From assembly GCF_003574355.1 (NCBI RefSeq), contig NZ_QWLB01000010.1, positions 1 through 64,000 of the forward strand: a stretch of 64,000 bases of DNA. The letters run 5' to 3'. Position numbers and translations under genes: made by a program. Under the pieces are notes generated by a model. It was not told where the DNA came from. It saw only the letters and a program-made list of their open reading frames with translations, and did not search any database. Source of the stretch: Meiothermus granaticius NBRC 107808 (GTDB taxonomy: Bacteria > Deinococcota > Deinococci > Deinococcales > Thermaceae). Positions 56,359 through 64,000 of the stretch are shown in pieces; position 1 is the stretch's first letter; each line of letters opens with the position of its first letter.

Positions 56359-57258
56359 ATGAATGCAATCGCCGTCTTTAAAAACCGTTGGCTGGCCTTC
56401 TTGATGCTCCTGCCTACCCTGGTGGTGCTGGGGTTGTTCTTGTACTACCCGGCGCTCGAGACCCTGCGCCTGTCGCTGTACCGGGCCAACTTCGTCTTCC
56501 AAACCGAGACCTTTGTGGGCTTGGCCCAGTTCCAGCAACTCCTCACCGATCCCGCATATTATCAGAGCCTCTTGCAGACGGTGATTTTCTGTGCCCTGGT
56601 GGTGTTTTTGGGGCTGGCTTTTGGGTTGAGCCTGGCCATACTGGCCAACCAACCAATTCACGGAGCAGCGGTATACCGCTCGCTGTTGCTCTATCCCTAT
56701 GCCCTCTCCCCCGCCATCGCCGGGACGCTGTGGCTCTTCATGTTCAACCCTGAGGTAGGGCTGGTCAACAACATCCTGCGCACGCTGTTCGGGATCGCCC
56801 CTCGCTGGCTGGACAACCCCATCCTGGCTTTCACCCTGGTGGTGTTCGCTGCGGTGTGGAAAAACATCGGCTATAACCTGGCCTTTTATACCGCCGCCCT
56901 ACAAAATCTGCCGGGAGAGCTGCTCGAGGCCGCCGCACTGGATGGAGCCACCCCTTGGCAGCGGTTTCGTTACGTGACGCTCCCGCTGCTCTCCCCCATC
57001 ACTTTTTTTCTGTTTTTTGTCAACCTAACCTACGCGGTTTTCGACACCTTCAGCTTGGTGGACATCCTCACCGCCGGTGGCCCTACCCTGGGCAAAACCG
57101 GCATCACTACCTTCCTGATCTACCGGGTGTATCAAGATGGTTTTCAAAACTTCCAAACCGGCTTCGCAGCAGCCCAGGCCATCCTCATGTTGATTATGGT
57201 TGGGGGCATTACCGTTTTGCAGTTCCGTGTTGGCAGGAGGGTCAACTATGGCGCGTAG
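56359..57258 (+). CDS. ABC transporter permease (UgpA type)
   Basis: 299 residues, six spans, EAA loop LLEAAALDGATPWQRFRYVTLP. ATG 56359 follows the stem-loop by 19 bases and has no clear ribosome site. It overlaps the next permease by 11 bases. Confidence 0.88.
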   Translation: MNAIAVFKNRWLAFLMLLPTLVVLGLFLYYPALETLRLSLYRANFVFQTETFVGLAQFQQLLTDPAYYQSLLQTVIFCALVVFLGLAFGLSLAILANQPIHGAAVYRSLLLYPYALSPAIAGTLWLFMFNPEVGLVNNILRTLFGIAPRWLDNPILAFTLVVFAAVWKNIGYNLAFYTAALQNLPGELLEAAALDGATPWQRFRYVTLPLLSPITFFLFFVNLTYAVFDTFSLVDILTAGGPTLGKTGITTFLIYRVYQDGFQNFQTGFAAAQAILMLIMVGGITVLQFRVGRRVNYGA

Positions 57259-58069
57259 GGTTCTGCGGATTGCCTTGGTCCACCTCATCCTGATTCTCGC
57301 GGTGTTGCTGGTGGGGTTTCCCCTGATCTTCGCGCTGATTAAAGCCACCCAAACCGGCTCAGCGGTGAACTCCGCCAACCTCATCCCCAGCACGCACCTG
57401 TGGGACAATCTACTGAGTGCCTGGAACGGGGCTAAGCTAGGGCTTTATATTCGCAACAGCTTCGTGGTGGCCGTAGGCATCACGGTCCTGAAGGTCGTCA
57501 CTTCAGCCTTAGCTGCGATGGCCCTGGTCTATTTTCGTATTCCAGCCAAGGGGTTGCTGTTTACCCTGATCCTTCTCACCCTGATGCTCCCCAGCGACCT
57601 TTTGGTGGTGGCCCTATTCGACCTGGTCAACAAACTCGGCTGGGCTAACACCTATCAGGCCATCATCCTTCCCTTTGCCGCCTCCGCGACCGGAATTTTT
57701 CTGCTTCGCCAGCACTTCATGAATGTGCCCCCCAGCCTGCTGGATGCAGCCCGAATTGATGGGGCCGGGCCTTTCCGATTCCTGTTTGCGGTGCTGATCC
57801 CCCTGAGCTGGAACACCATCGGTGCGCTAACCCTCATCCAGTTTATTTACGGTTGGGAACAATACCTGTGGCCGCTCATCATCATTCGGGACAGCAGCCA
57901 TCAGGTGATCCAGGTTGGGCTTAAGAGCCTGATTGGGCAAGCCAGCGGACAAACCGATTGGGGGATGGTGATGGCAGGAACCCTGGTGGCCATCCTTCCT
58001 CCCATCGTGATGTTTACCCTCCTTGGGCGACAATTCAGTCGAGGTTTTATCCTTTCGGAAAGCAAGTAA
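57248..58069 (+). CDS. ABC transporter permease (UgpE type)
   Basis: 273 residues, six spans, EAA loop LLDAARIDGAGPFRFLFAVLIP. The start is ATG 57248 (MARRVLRIAL), which has GGAGG at 57237-57241. The open frame starts earlier but without a ribosome site. Second channel subunit; last gene of the unit. Confidence 0.88.
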   Translation: MARRVLRIALVHLILILAVLLVGFPLIFALIKATQTGSAVNSANLIPSTHLWDNLLSAWNGAKLGLYIRNSFVVAVGITVLKVVTSALAAMALVYFRIPAKGLLFTLILLTLMLPSDLLVVALFDLVNKLGWANTYQAIILPFAASATGIFLLRQHFMNVPPSLLDAARIDGAGPFRFLFAVLIPLSWNTIGALTLIQFIYGWEQYLWPLIIIRDSSHQVIQVGLKSLIGQASGQTDWGMVMAGTLVAILPPIVMFTLLGRQFSRGFILSESK

Positions 58070-58086
58070 GTCTCTCTGCTCCTGCG

Positions 58087-58116
58087 CACCCCTGGGTCTA
58101 TGGGGTCTCAGGGGTG
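58087..58116 (+). other. stem-loop after the UgpE-type gene
   Basis: CACCCCTG (58087-58094) pairs perfectly with CAGGGGTG (58109-58116). A purine-rich stretch, not Ts, follows, so it is not a standard intrinsic terminator. Confidence 0.4.
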
Positions 58117-58156
58117 GAGAAGAAGAGAAAGTTTCCGTGCGAATTCGGCTAGGCCC

Positions 58157-58516
58157 TCAGTGGCTCAGGCTGTAGAGCAATATGCTCAGCACCAACAGCG
58201 TGACGAGGGTAAATACCCCGTCCCGCTGCCGGGCAAACAGCAACGCCGAAAGGGCTACCCGCAAGATGGGGGTAAAGATGAGCAACAACAATCCTAGCTG
58301 GATGAAGGCGTACGGACGCCCCTCGAGCACCCCCTGCCACACACTGCCCACCGAGCGCAGAGGCCAGGGTTCGGCCTGAAAAACAGAGTAGTGGACGATA
58401 TCGCCCCCATGATGGCGCAGCTCCAGAATGCCCCCCAGCAACACCACCAGCCCAGCCAGGATCACCCCCAGCCGCAGCAGGTTGCCCAGCAGAATCTCCA
58501 TGGCTCGGTCGCTCAT
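58157..58516 (-). CDS. DUF1634 small membrane protein
   Basis: 119 residues with three membrane spans; LLRLGVILAGLVVLLGG at the start and a Gln-x-Gly span (FIQLGLLLLIFTPILRVA) match DUF1634. Coupled to the upstream TauE/SafE gene by a 4-base overlap, the usual partnership. Probably an accessory subunit; no enzyme activity evident. Confidence 0.82.
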   Translation of the reverse strand: MSDRAMEILLGNLLRLGVILAGLVVLLGGILELRHHGGDIVHYSVFQAEPWPLRSVGSVWQGVLEGRPYAFIQLGLLLLIFTPILRVALSALLFARQRDGVFTLVTLLVLSILLYSLSH

Positions 58517-59355
58517 ACCCCTCCCCGCAGCCCCTGGTAGACCATCTGAATCCCCAGCAGGGCAATAACCGCGACAAACAACAACCGTAACCGAGCCGGA
58601 GCCGCCTGGGTCAGGATGCGGGCCCCGGTCAGTGAACCCAGCAGCACCCCGAGCATCACCGGCATGGTCAGTGCCGGATCAATATACCCCCGGCTCAGGT
58701 AGATGCCGGCGCTGGCGGCCGCGGTCACCCCGATCATGAAGTTGGAGGTGGTGGTGGAGACCTTATAGGGCAGGCCCATCACCCGGTCCATGGCCAGCAC
58801 CTTGACCGCCCCCGAGCCGATGCCCAGAAGCCCTGAGAGCATTCCCGCCACCCCCATCAGGCCCAACCCCCCCAGCACGTTGTGCACCTTGTAGGCCTTC
58901 GGCCCCTGAGGGGTGGGATAACTGCTCTCCATTTTCAGCCGCACCGCCAACGGGTCGGAAGGCCTGGGGTTGGGCCGGCTCTCCTTGTGGCGATCCTGAA
59001 AGCTCTGATAGGCGGAGTACAGGAGCACCACGCCGAAAATGGCCGCCACCCAGTTCTTGGGGAGGATCCCTACCAGGTAAGCCCCCAGCAGGGCCCCCAG
59101 GGTGGTGGCGATCTCCAAGAACATCCCGATGCGTAGGTTGGAGTAGCCTTCTCGCACATACGCCGAAGCAGCCCCGCTCGAGGTCGCAATCACCGAGATC
59201 AAGGAGGCCCCCAGAGCGTAGTGCAGGTCCACCTTGAACCCCAATACCAGCAGCGGTACCAGCAACACCCCCCCTCCCAATCCGGTCAGCGCCCCGACCA
59301 ATCCCGCCAGCAGACTGCCCAAAAAAAGGAGGGAGGTCAGTTCAAATTCGCTCAT
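58513..59355 (-). CDS. TauE/SafE family anion/sulfite exporter-like permease
   Basis: 280 residues with about seven spans. Duplicated half motifs GALTGLGGGVLLVPLL near the start and GMLSGLLGIGSGAVKV in the second half are typical of TauE/SafE. The family exports sulfite, sulfoacetate or related organic anions; which one is unknown. A TAGAAT box (59368-59373, minus strand) overlaps the -10 of the divergent DUF1003 gene. Confidence 0.88.
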   Translation of the reverse strand: MSEFELTSLLFLGSLLAGLVGALTGLGGGVLLVPLLVLGFKVDLHYALGASLISVIATSSGAASAYVREGYSNLRIGMFLEIATTLGALLGAYLVGILPKNWVAAIFGVVLLYSAYQSFQDRHKESRPNPRPSDPLAVRLKMESSYPTPQGPKAYKVHNVLGGLGLMGVAGMLSGLLGIGSGAVKVLAMDRVMGLPYKVSTTTSNFMIGVTAAASAGIYLSRGYIDPALTMPVMLGVLLGSLTGARILTQAAPARLRLLFVAVIALLGIQMVYQGLRGGV

Positions 59356-59378
59356 AAGACTGGCGGTATTCTATCCCC

Positions 59379-59888
59379 ATGGAACACCTGCCTTCCATAG
59401 AAGAGCTGCTCAAGCATCGGCAGCCACCGCAAAATCCTAACCTCGAGCACCAAAAATCACTATCCGCCCTGGAACGGTTGGCGCTGTGGATTACCGAACA
59501 CGTAGGCAGCATGGGGTTCTTTATCATCATTCTGGTATGGACGATCGTCTGGATGGCGTGGAACTTTCTGGCCCCTCCCCAACTCAAATTTGACCCTCCC
59601 TGGGCCTTCGCCTTTTGGTTGTTTTTATCCAATATGATCCAGCTCTTCCTGATGCCCCTGATCATGATTGGGCAGAACCTGCAAGGCCGGCATGCTGAGT
59701 TGCGCGCCGAGCATGATTTTGAGATCAACATCAAAGCCGAGCGCGAGATAGGGGCGCTCCTACAGCACATCGAATTCCAAAACAACCTCTTGTTGGCCCT
59801 GGTGATTAAGAGTGGCTTGACGGCCGATGAGGCCCTCAAACTGGCCCAATCGCAGGAAGGCCACCGTCAGATCGCGGACCCCAGATGA
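59379..59888 (+). CDS. DUF1003 membrane protein
   Basis: 169 residues. Two membrane spans (about 45-65 and 80-100), then a helical cytoplasmic tail ([21 protein letters not shown]). DUF1003 function is unknown. ATG 59379 is 6 bases after TATTCT (59367-59372), so leaderless. Overlaps the APC permease gene by ATGA. Confidence 0.85.
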   Translation: MEHLPSIEELLKHRQPPQNPNLEHQKSLSALERLALWITEHVGSMGFFIIILVWTIVWMAWNFLAPPQLKFDPPWAFAFWLFLSNMIQLFLMPLIMIGQNLQGRHAELRAEHDFEINIKAEREIGALLQHIEFQNNLLLALVIKSGLTADEALKLAQSQEGHRQIADPR

Positions 59889-61780
59889 GTTCCTCCTTGC
59901 GTCCCCGTCTTCGCAGCTGGCTTTTGGCTCCGCCGTTGGAAAGCCATACAGCGCTACAGCCCTGGTACAAGGTCATGTGCCTGACTGGGGTGGACTACTT
60001 CTCGACCCTGGGATATCAGCCGGGGATCGCTGCGTTGGCGGCAGGATTGCTCTCCCCTTGGGCTACGCTGGCCCTGGTACTCTTTACCCTGCTGGGGGCC
60101 CTGCCGGTCTACTGGCGGGTAGCCGCTGAAAGCCCACACGGGGAGGGCTCGGTGGGGATGCTCGAGCGCCTGCTGAAGGGCTGGAATGCCAAGCTTACGG
60201 TGTTGGTGCTGCTGGGGTTTGCCGCCACCGACTTCATGATCACCATCACCCTCTCGGCCGCGGATGCCAGCGCCCATCTGATCGCCAACCCGCTGACCCC
60301 AGCCTGGCTGAATCATCCGGTGATCCTAACCCTGGCCCTGATCGCCCTTTTGGGCGGGGTCTTTCTGCTGGGTTTCCGCGAAGCCATCGGGGTAGCGGTC
60401 CTCCTGGTGGTGCTGTATCTGGGGCTTTCGATGTTGGTGATTGGGGTGGCTGGATACCAGCTCATCGCCCATCCGGAGCTCTGGCAGCACTGGAGCCAGG
60501 CCATCGCGCTGCGCTACCCCAGCGCCACTGAGATTGCCCTAGCGGCCACCTTGGTGTTTCCCAAGCTGGCCCTTGGGCTCTCAGGGTTTGAGACCGGAGT
60601 GGCGGTGATGCCTCAGGTACAAGGAGCTACCGGAGATACCGAAGCCGAGCCCCTGGGGCGGATACGCAACACCCGCAAGCTGCTCTTGAGCGCCGCTCTA
60701 ATCATGAGTGTTTTCCTGCTGGCCAGCAGCCTAGTCACCACCCTGCTGATCCCAGCGCAGGAGTTCCAACCCGGGGGCGCAGCCAATGGCCGAGCCCTGG
60801 CCTATCTGGCCCACACCTATCTGGGGCCGGGTCTGGCTACGGTTTATGACCTCAGCACCATCCTGATCCTGTGGTTTGCCGGGGCCAGCGCCATGGCGGG
60901 GCTTTTGAATTTGGTGCCGCGTTACCTGCCCCGCTATGGCATGGCTCCCGAATGGACGCGCATCCCTAGGCCCCTGGTGCTGTTTTTTACCGGGGTGGCC
61001 TTTGTGGTCACGGTGCTCTTTGAAGCCAGCGTAGACGCCCAGGGTTCGGCCTATGCCACCGGGGTGCTGGCGTTGATGACCTCCGCCGCCTTCGCGGTTT
61101 GGATCACCCTGTGGCACCGCCGGGACTGGATAACCGCGCTGGGCTTTGGGGGCATCACTTTGGTGTTCATCTACACCTGGGTGATGAACATCCTCGAGCG
61201 CTCTACGGGGCTGTGGATCGCGCTGCTCTTCATCATGGCCACGCTGGTGGTGTCCATCATCTCCAGGGCTTCCCGGGCCTTCGAGCTGCGGGTTTCAGAA
61301 GTCCATTTCGATGAAGAAGCCCAGCGTTTTATCGCTCAGGGCTGGGGCGAGCTGCGCCTGATCGCCAACCACCGCGAGCGAGGCAGCATCTTTGAGTACA
61401 GTGCCAAAGAGCAGGAGATGCACCTCGACGCCCACCTGCCTGGACAGGGCACCCTCTTGTTCCTGGAGATCACCGTGCTTGACCCCTCGGAGTTTTCCAG
61501 TCAGGTGCGGGTGACTGGGGTCAGGGTGGGGCCCTACCGGGTCTTACGCACCCAATCGTCCAGTGTACCCAACGCCATCGCGGCCATCCTGCTGTACCTG
61601 CGCGACCAAACCAATACCCGGCCCCATGTGTATCTGGAGTGGGGAGATCAAAGCCCCTTTCAGCAAGCCCTGCGATTTCTCTTCTGGGGGGAGGGCGATA
61701 TCCCCACCCTGACCCACGAGATCCTGCGCCGGGCTGAACCCGACGCGAGCCGCCGCCCGGTAGTGCATGTGGGGGGTTAG
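59885..61780 (+). CDS. APC superfamily amino acid/cation permease
   Basis: 631 residues. About 12 membrane spans ([19 protein letters not shown] at the first), then a C-terminal cytoplasmic domain of about 170 residues (from around 460) without spans, as in large APC transporters with a regulatory tail. Substrate unknown. Coupled to the DUF1003 gene by a 4-base overlap. Confidence 0.85.
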   Translation: MSSSLRPRLRSWLLAPPLESHTALQPWYKVMCLTGVDYFSTLGYQPGIAALAAGLLSPWATLALVLFTLLGALPVYWRVAAESPHGEGSVGMLERLLKGWNAKLTVLVLLGFAATDFMITITLSAADASAHLIANPLTPAWLNHPVILTLALIALLGGVFLLGFREAIGVAVLLVVLYLGLSMLVIGVAGYQLIAHPELWQHWSQAIALRYPSATEIALAATLVFPKLALGLSGFETGVAVMPQVQGATGDTEAEPLGRIRNTRKLLLSAALIMSVFLLASSLVTTLLIPAQEFQPGGAANGRALAYLAHTYLGPGLATVYDLSTILILWFAGASAMAGLLNLVPRYLPRYGMAPEWTRIPRPLVLFFTGVAFVVTVLFEASVDAQGSAYATGVLALMTSAAFAVWITLWHRRDWITALGFGGITLVFIYTWVMNILERSTGLWIALLFIMATLVVSIISRASRAFELRVSEVHFDEEAQRFIAQGWGELRLIANHRERGSIFEYSAKEQEMHLDAHLPGQGTLLFLEITVLDPSEFSSQVRVTGVRVGPYRVLRTQSSSVPNAIAAILLYLRDQTNTRPHVYLEWGDQSPFQQALRFLFWGEGDIPTLTHEILRRAEPDASRRPVVHVGG

Positions 61781-61795
61781 GATGGAGGGGCTGCG

Positions 61796-64000
61796 ATGAA
61801 TGCTTTTGGTCAACCGGGAATCTCCCCCACCTGGGCCTCGAGCGATAAAGATCTGGTCGGTACGGCCCTCGGCACCAGCCGGGTCTGGTTTACACTGGGG
61901 CACGGCATCCTCAACGAGGTCTTCTGGCCCTCCACCGGTGAACCCCAGACCCGCGACCTGGGCTTTATCGTGGCCCGGGAAGGGGCCTGGTACGAGGTCA
62001 AGCGGGTGCGCCGCTACACCCTGTCCACCCCGGCTCCCGAGATCCCCCTGCCCCAGGTGGTGCACCAAGGGGAGGGGTACACCCTCGAGCTGGAATTTTT
62101 AGCCGATCCCGCCCGGGATGTGGTGCTGGTGCGGTACCGGCTCGAGGGGGAAGGCTTTCGACTCTATCCCCTGTTGGCCCCCCACCTGAGCAGCAGTGGC
62201 CTGAGCAATACCGCCTGGGTAGAGGGGCCGGGGGTCTATGCCCAGCAGGACGGGGCGACCTTGTGCCTTCTGGCTGAGCCGGGGTTCGAGCGGGCCAGCG
62301 CAGGGTTTGTGGGCTTTTCCGACGGTTGGCAGGACTTTCAGCGAAACGGGGCCATGACCTGGGGCTTCACCCGGGCGGAAGGGGGCAATGTGGCCCTGAT
62401 GGGAGAGCTGCGGGCCCCTGAGGGGGTGCTGGCCCTGGGCTTTTCCCACACCCCTGCAGGAGCCCACACCCTGGCCCGCTCCAGTCTGGCGGAGGGCTTC
62501 TCCTCCTTGAGGGCGCGCTATCTGGAGGGCTGGCGGCGCTGGGCAGACCAACTGCAGATCGAGGGGGAGAGCCTCGAGCTAACCCGGCAGGCCCGGACCT
62601 CAGCCATGGTGCTCAAGGTGCATGAAGACACCACCTATCCCGGTGCGGTGGTGGCCAGCCTCTCCACCCCTTGGGGCTCGATCCACGATGACCCTGGGGG
62701 CTATCACCTGGTTTGGCCGCGGGATGCGGTGGAGGCCGGGCTGGCCCTGCTGGCCGCGGGCCAGACCACCGACGCGCGGCGGATGCTCTCATACCTAATC
62801 GCCACCCAACAGCCAGACGGAAGCTGGCCGCAGAACTTCTACCCCGACGGACGGCTTTATTGGAGGGGCATCCAGCTTGACGAGGTGGCTTTGCCGGTGC
62901 TGATGGCGGCCCGGCTAGCCGAGGCGGGGGCCCTGCCTGAACGGGCCGAGGTCCGGACCATGGTACGGCGGGCCCTCGGCTTTATCGCCCAGAATGGCCC
63001 CTACAGCCCCCAAGACCGCTGGGAGGAGAATGCCGGTGTCAACCCCTACACCTTGGGGGTGCAAGTGGCCGCCCTGGTGGTTGGGGCCGCGTTTCTAGAT
63101 GAGCCCGACCGAAGCTATGCCTGCTCGCTGGCCGACGACTGGAACGCCCGGATCGAGGAATGGACCTATGTGGAGGGGACCCCTCTAGACCGGCAGTACG
63201 GGGTACAGGGCCACTACGTGCGGCTGCATCCCCCTGGAGAAACCAGTCTCCGGGGCCGGGTACTGGTACAGAATCGTCGGGGTGAAAGCGTGGCCGTAGA
63301 GGAGCTCATCAGCCTGGATTTTCTCTACCTGGTGCGGCTGGGGCTACGCTCCCCCCATGACCCCCGCATCCGGGATACCCTGCGGCTGGTAGAGGCCATG
63401 CTGCGGGTGGAGACCCCCAGCGGACCCTTCTATCATCGCTACAATCACGACGGCTATGGCGAACACCACGATGGCCGTCCCTTTGATGGGGTCGGGGTAG
63501 GCCGGGCCTGGCCTCTGCTGAGCGGGGAGCGGGGGCACTATGCCCTGCTGGCCGGAGAAGACCCCTTTCCCTACCTCTGGGCCATGGCCCATACGGCCAG
63601 CCTAGGAGGGCTTCTGCCGGAACAGGTGTGGGACACCGCCCCCATCCCCGAACGGGGGCTGTTTCCCGGTCGTCCTACCGGCAGCGCCATGCCGCTGGTC
63701 TGGGCCCACGCCGAGTACCTGAAGCTGTTCTTGGCAACGCAGCGAGGCCGGCCCAGCGAGTGGCTCGAGGCTGTAGCCCAGCGCTACCCAACCCCCCGTC
63801 CCCCTGAGGTGTTGCACTGGCGGGGCGACGCCCCTTACCCTGCAATCCCCCAGGGCAAAACCCTGCTCATCGAAGGGGCCCAGCCCTTTACCCTGCGCCT
63901 GGGCTTTGATGGCTGGCAGGGGGTGCAGGAGCTCAAGGCGGCTGAGCTGGGCCTGGGCCGGTACGGGGTGCGCCTGGGACCCGAGCTCTGGCAGAATCAC
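61796..64000 (+). CDS. GH15 glucoamylase/glucan alpha-glucosidase, 3' end outside window
   Basis: 735 codons visible, no stop before the window end. The N-terminal beta-sandwich domain (FGQPGISPTWASSDKDLVGT... to about residue 265) is that of prokaryotic glucoamylases. An (alpha/alpha)6 barrel follows. The catalytic pair is visible as WEENAG (about 63018-63035) for the acid and the later GERGHY (about 63525) for the base. Releases glucose from starch, maltodextrin or related glucans. No signal peptide, so probably intracellular. GGAGGGG precedes ATG 61796. Confidence 0.92.
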   Translation, partial: MNAFGQPGISPTWASSDKDLVGTALGTSRVWFTLGHGILNEVFWPSTGEPQTRDLGFIVAREGAWYEVKRVRRYTLSTPAPEIPLPQVVHQGEGYTLELEFLADPARDVVLVRYRLEGEGFRLYPLLAPHLSSSGLSNTAWVEGPGVYAQQDGATLCLLAEPGFERASAGFVGFSDGWQDFQRNGAMTWGFTRAEGGNVALMGELRAPEGVLALGFSHTPAGAHTLARSSLAEGFSSLRARYLEGWRRWADQLQIEGESLELTRQARTSAMVLKVHEDTTYPGAVVASLSTPWGSIHDDPGGYHLVWPRDAVEAGLALLAAGQTTDARRMLSYLIATQQPDGSWPQNFYPDGRLYWRGIQLDEVALPVLMAARLAEAGALPERAEVRTMVRRALGFIAQNGPYSPQDRWEENAGVNPYTLGVQVAALVVGAAFLDEPDRSYACSLADDWNARIEEWTYVEGTPLDRQYGVQGHYVRLHPPGETSLRGRVLVQNRRGESVAVEELISLDFLYLVRLGLRSPHDPRIRDTLRLVEAMLRVETPSGPFYHRYNHDGYGEHHDGRPFDGVGVGRAWPLLSGERGHYALLAGEDPFPYLWAMAHTASLGGLLPEQVWDTAPIPERGLFPGRPTGSAMPLVWAHAEYLKLFLATQRGRPSEWLEAVAQRYPTPRPPEVLHWRGDAPYPAIPQGKTLLIEGAQPFTLRLGFDGWQGVQELKAAELGLGRYGVRLGPELWQNH

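Noticed and set aside
58087-58116. Intrinsic terminator after the UgpE-type gene
   Set aside because: The stem is good but no T-run follows on either strand.

Overview
The window looks like a chromosomal segment of a Meiothermus-type member of the Thermales (Deinococcus-Thermus). Base composition is GC-rich by eye but clearly below Thermus. EF-Ts has the short 196-residue Thermus form. There is a CsaB pyruvyl transferase next to a FemX-type murein-bridge enzyme. Very many genes have a TANNNT -10 box only 6-7 bases before the start codon (leaderless mRNAs), and CTCGAG hexamers are scattered everywhere. I see no mobile element, prophage or CRISPR array.

Layout. 1-6570: end of a polysaccharide deacetylase, a beta-CASP ribonuclease, a tRNA-Thr/tRNA-Tyr unit with promoter and terminator, a polyamine-type ABC transporter (PotABC without PotD) and an M24 peptidase. 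6639-18130: a compact mixed region with tRNA-Arg, mobA, PRC-barrel, Crp/Fnr, Gfo/Idh, DsbB, two HD/AKR enzymes, ispF, an Rrf2 regulator with a DUF4395 membrane protein, ruvA, an ABC-2 type exporter subunit and a tandem pair of metallophosphoesterases. 18207-27572: one tightly coupled operon, DeoR regulator - secreted GH114-like glycosidase - sugar ABC importer - amino-sugar-type kinase - SIS isomerase/deaminase - GH4 alpha-galactosidase-type enzyme - Gfo/Idh oxidoreductase. I read it as a pathway that cuts, imports and degrades a galactosamine/galactose-containing polysaccharide.

27609-43127: TRIC-like channel, UvrD/PcrA helicase, three LptC/LptA(OstA)-like envelope genes, femX, pheA, udk, DUF5693-csaB, an unknown gene with a DEDDh exonuclease, gatA and miaA. 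43151-54601: small heat-shock protein, thymidine kinase, HD protein, enoyl-CoA hydratase, purine nucleoside phosphorylase, recN, an aroF-type DAHP synthase behind a Phe/Tyr-rich leader peptide and attenuator, tyrA, and the rpsB-tsf-pyrH-frr-cdsA series on the minus strand. 54994-64000: a second sugar/glycerol-phosphate-type ABC importer, a DUF1634-TauE/SafE pair, DUF1003, an APC-family permease and a GH15 glucoamylase cut by the window end.

How it fits together: aromatic amino acid genes (pheA, aroF, tyrA) lie in three transcription units. Of these, aroF carries a classical-looking translation-coupled attenuator with mutually exclusive antiterminator and terminator helices inside a 33-codon leader that contains F-F-G-Y-F-Y. 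Envelope genes (FemX, CsaB, LptA/LptC-like, CdsA) are spread through the middle. The translation block is the usual rpsB-tsf-pyrH-frr-cdsA order.
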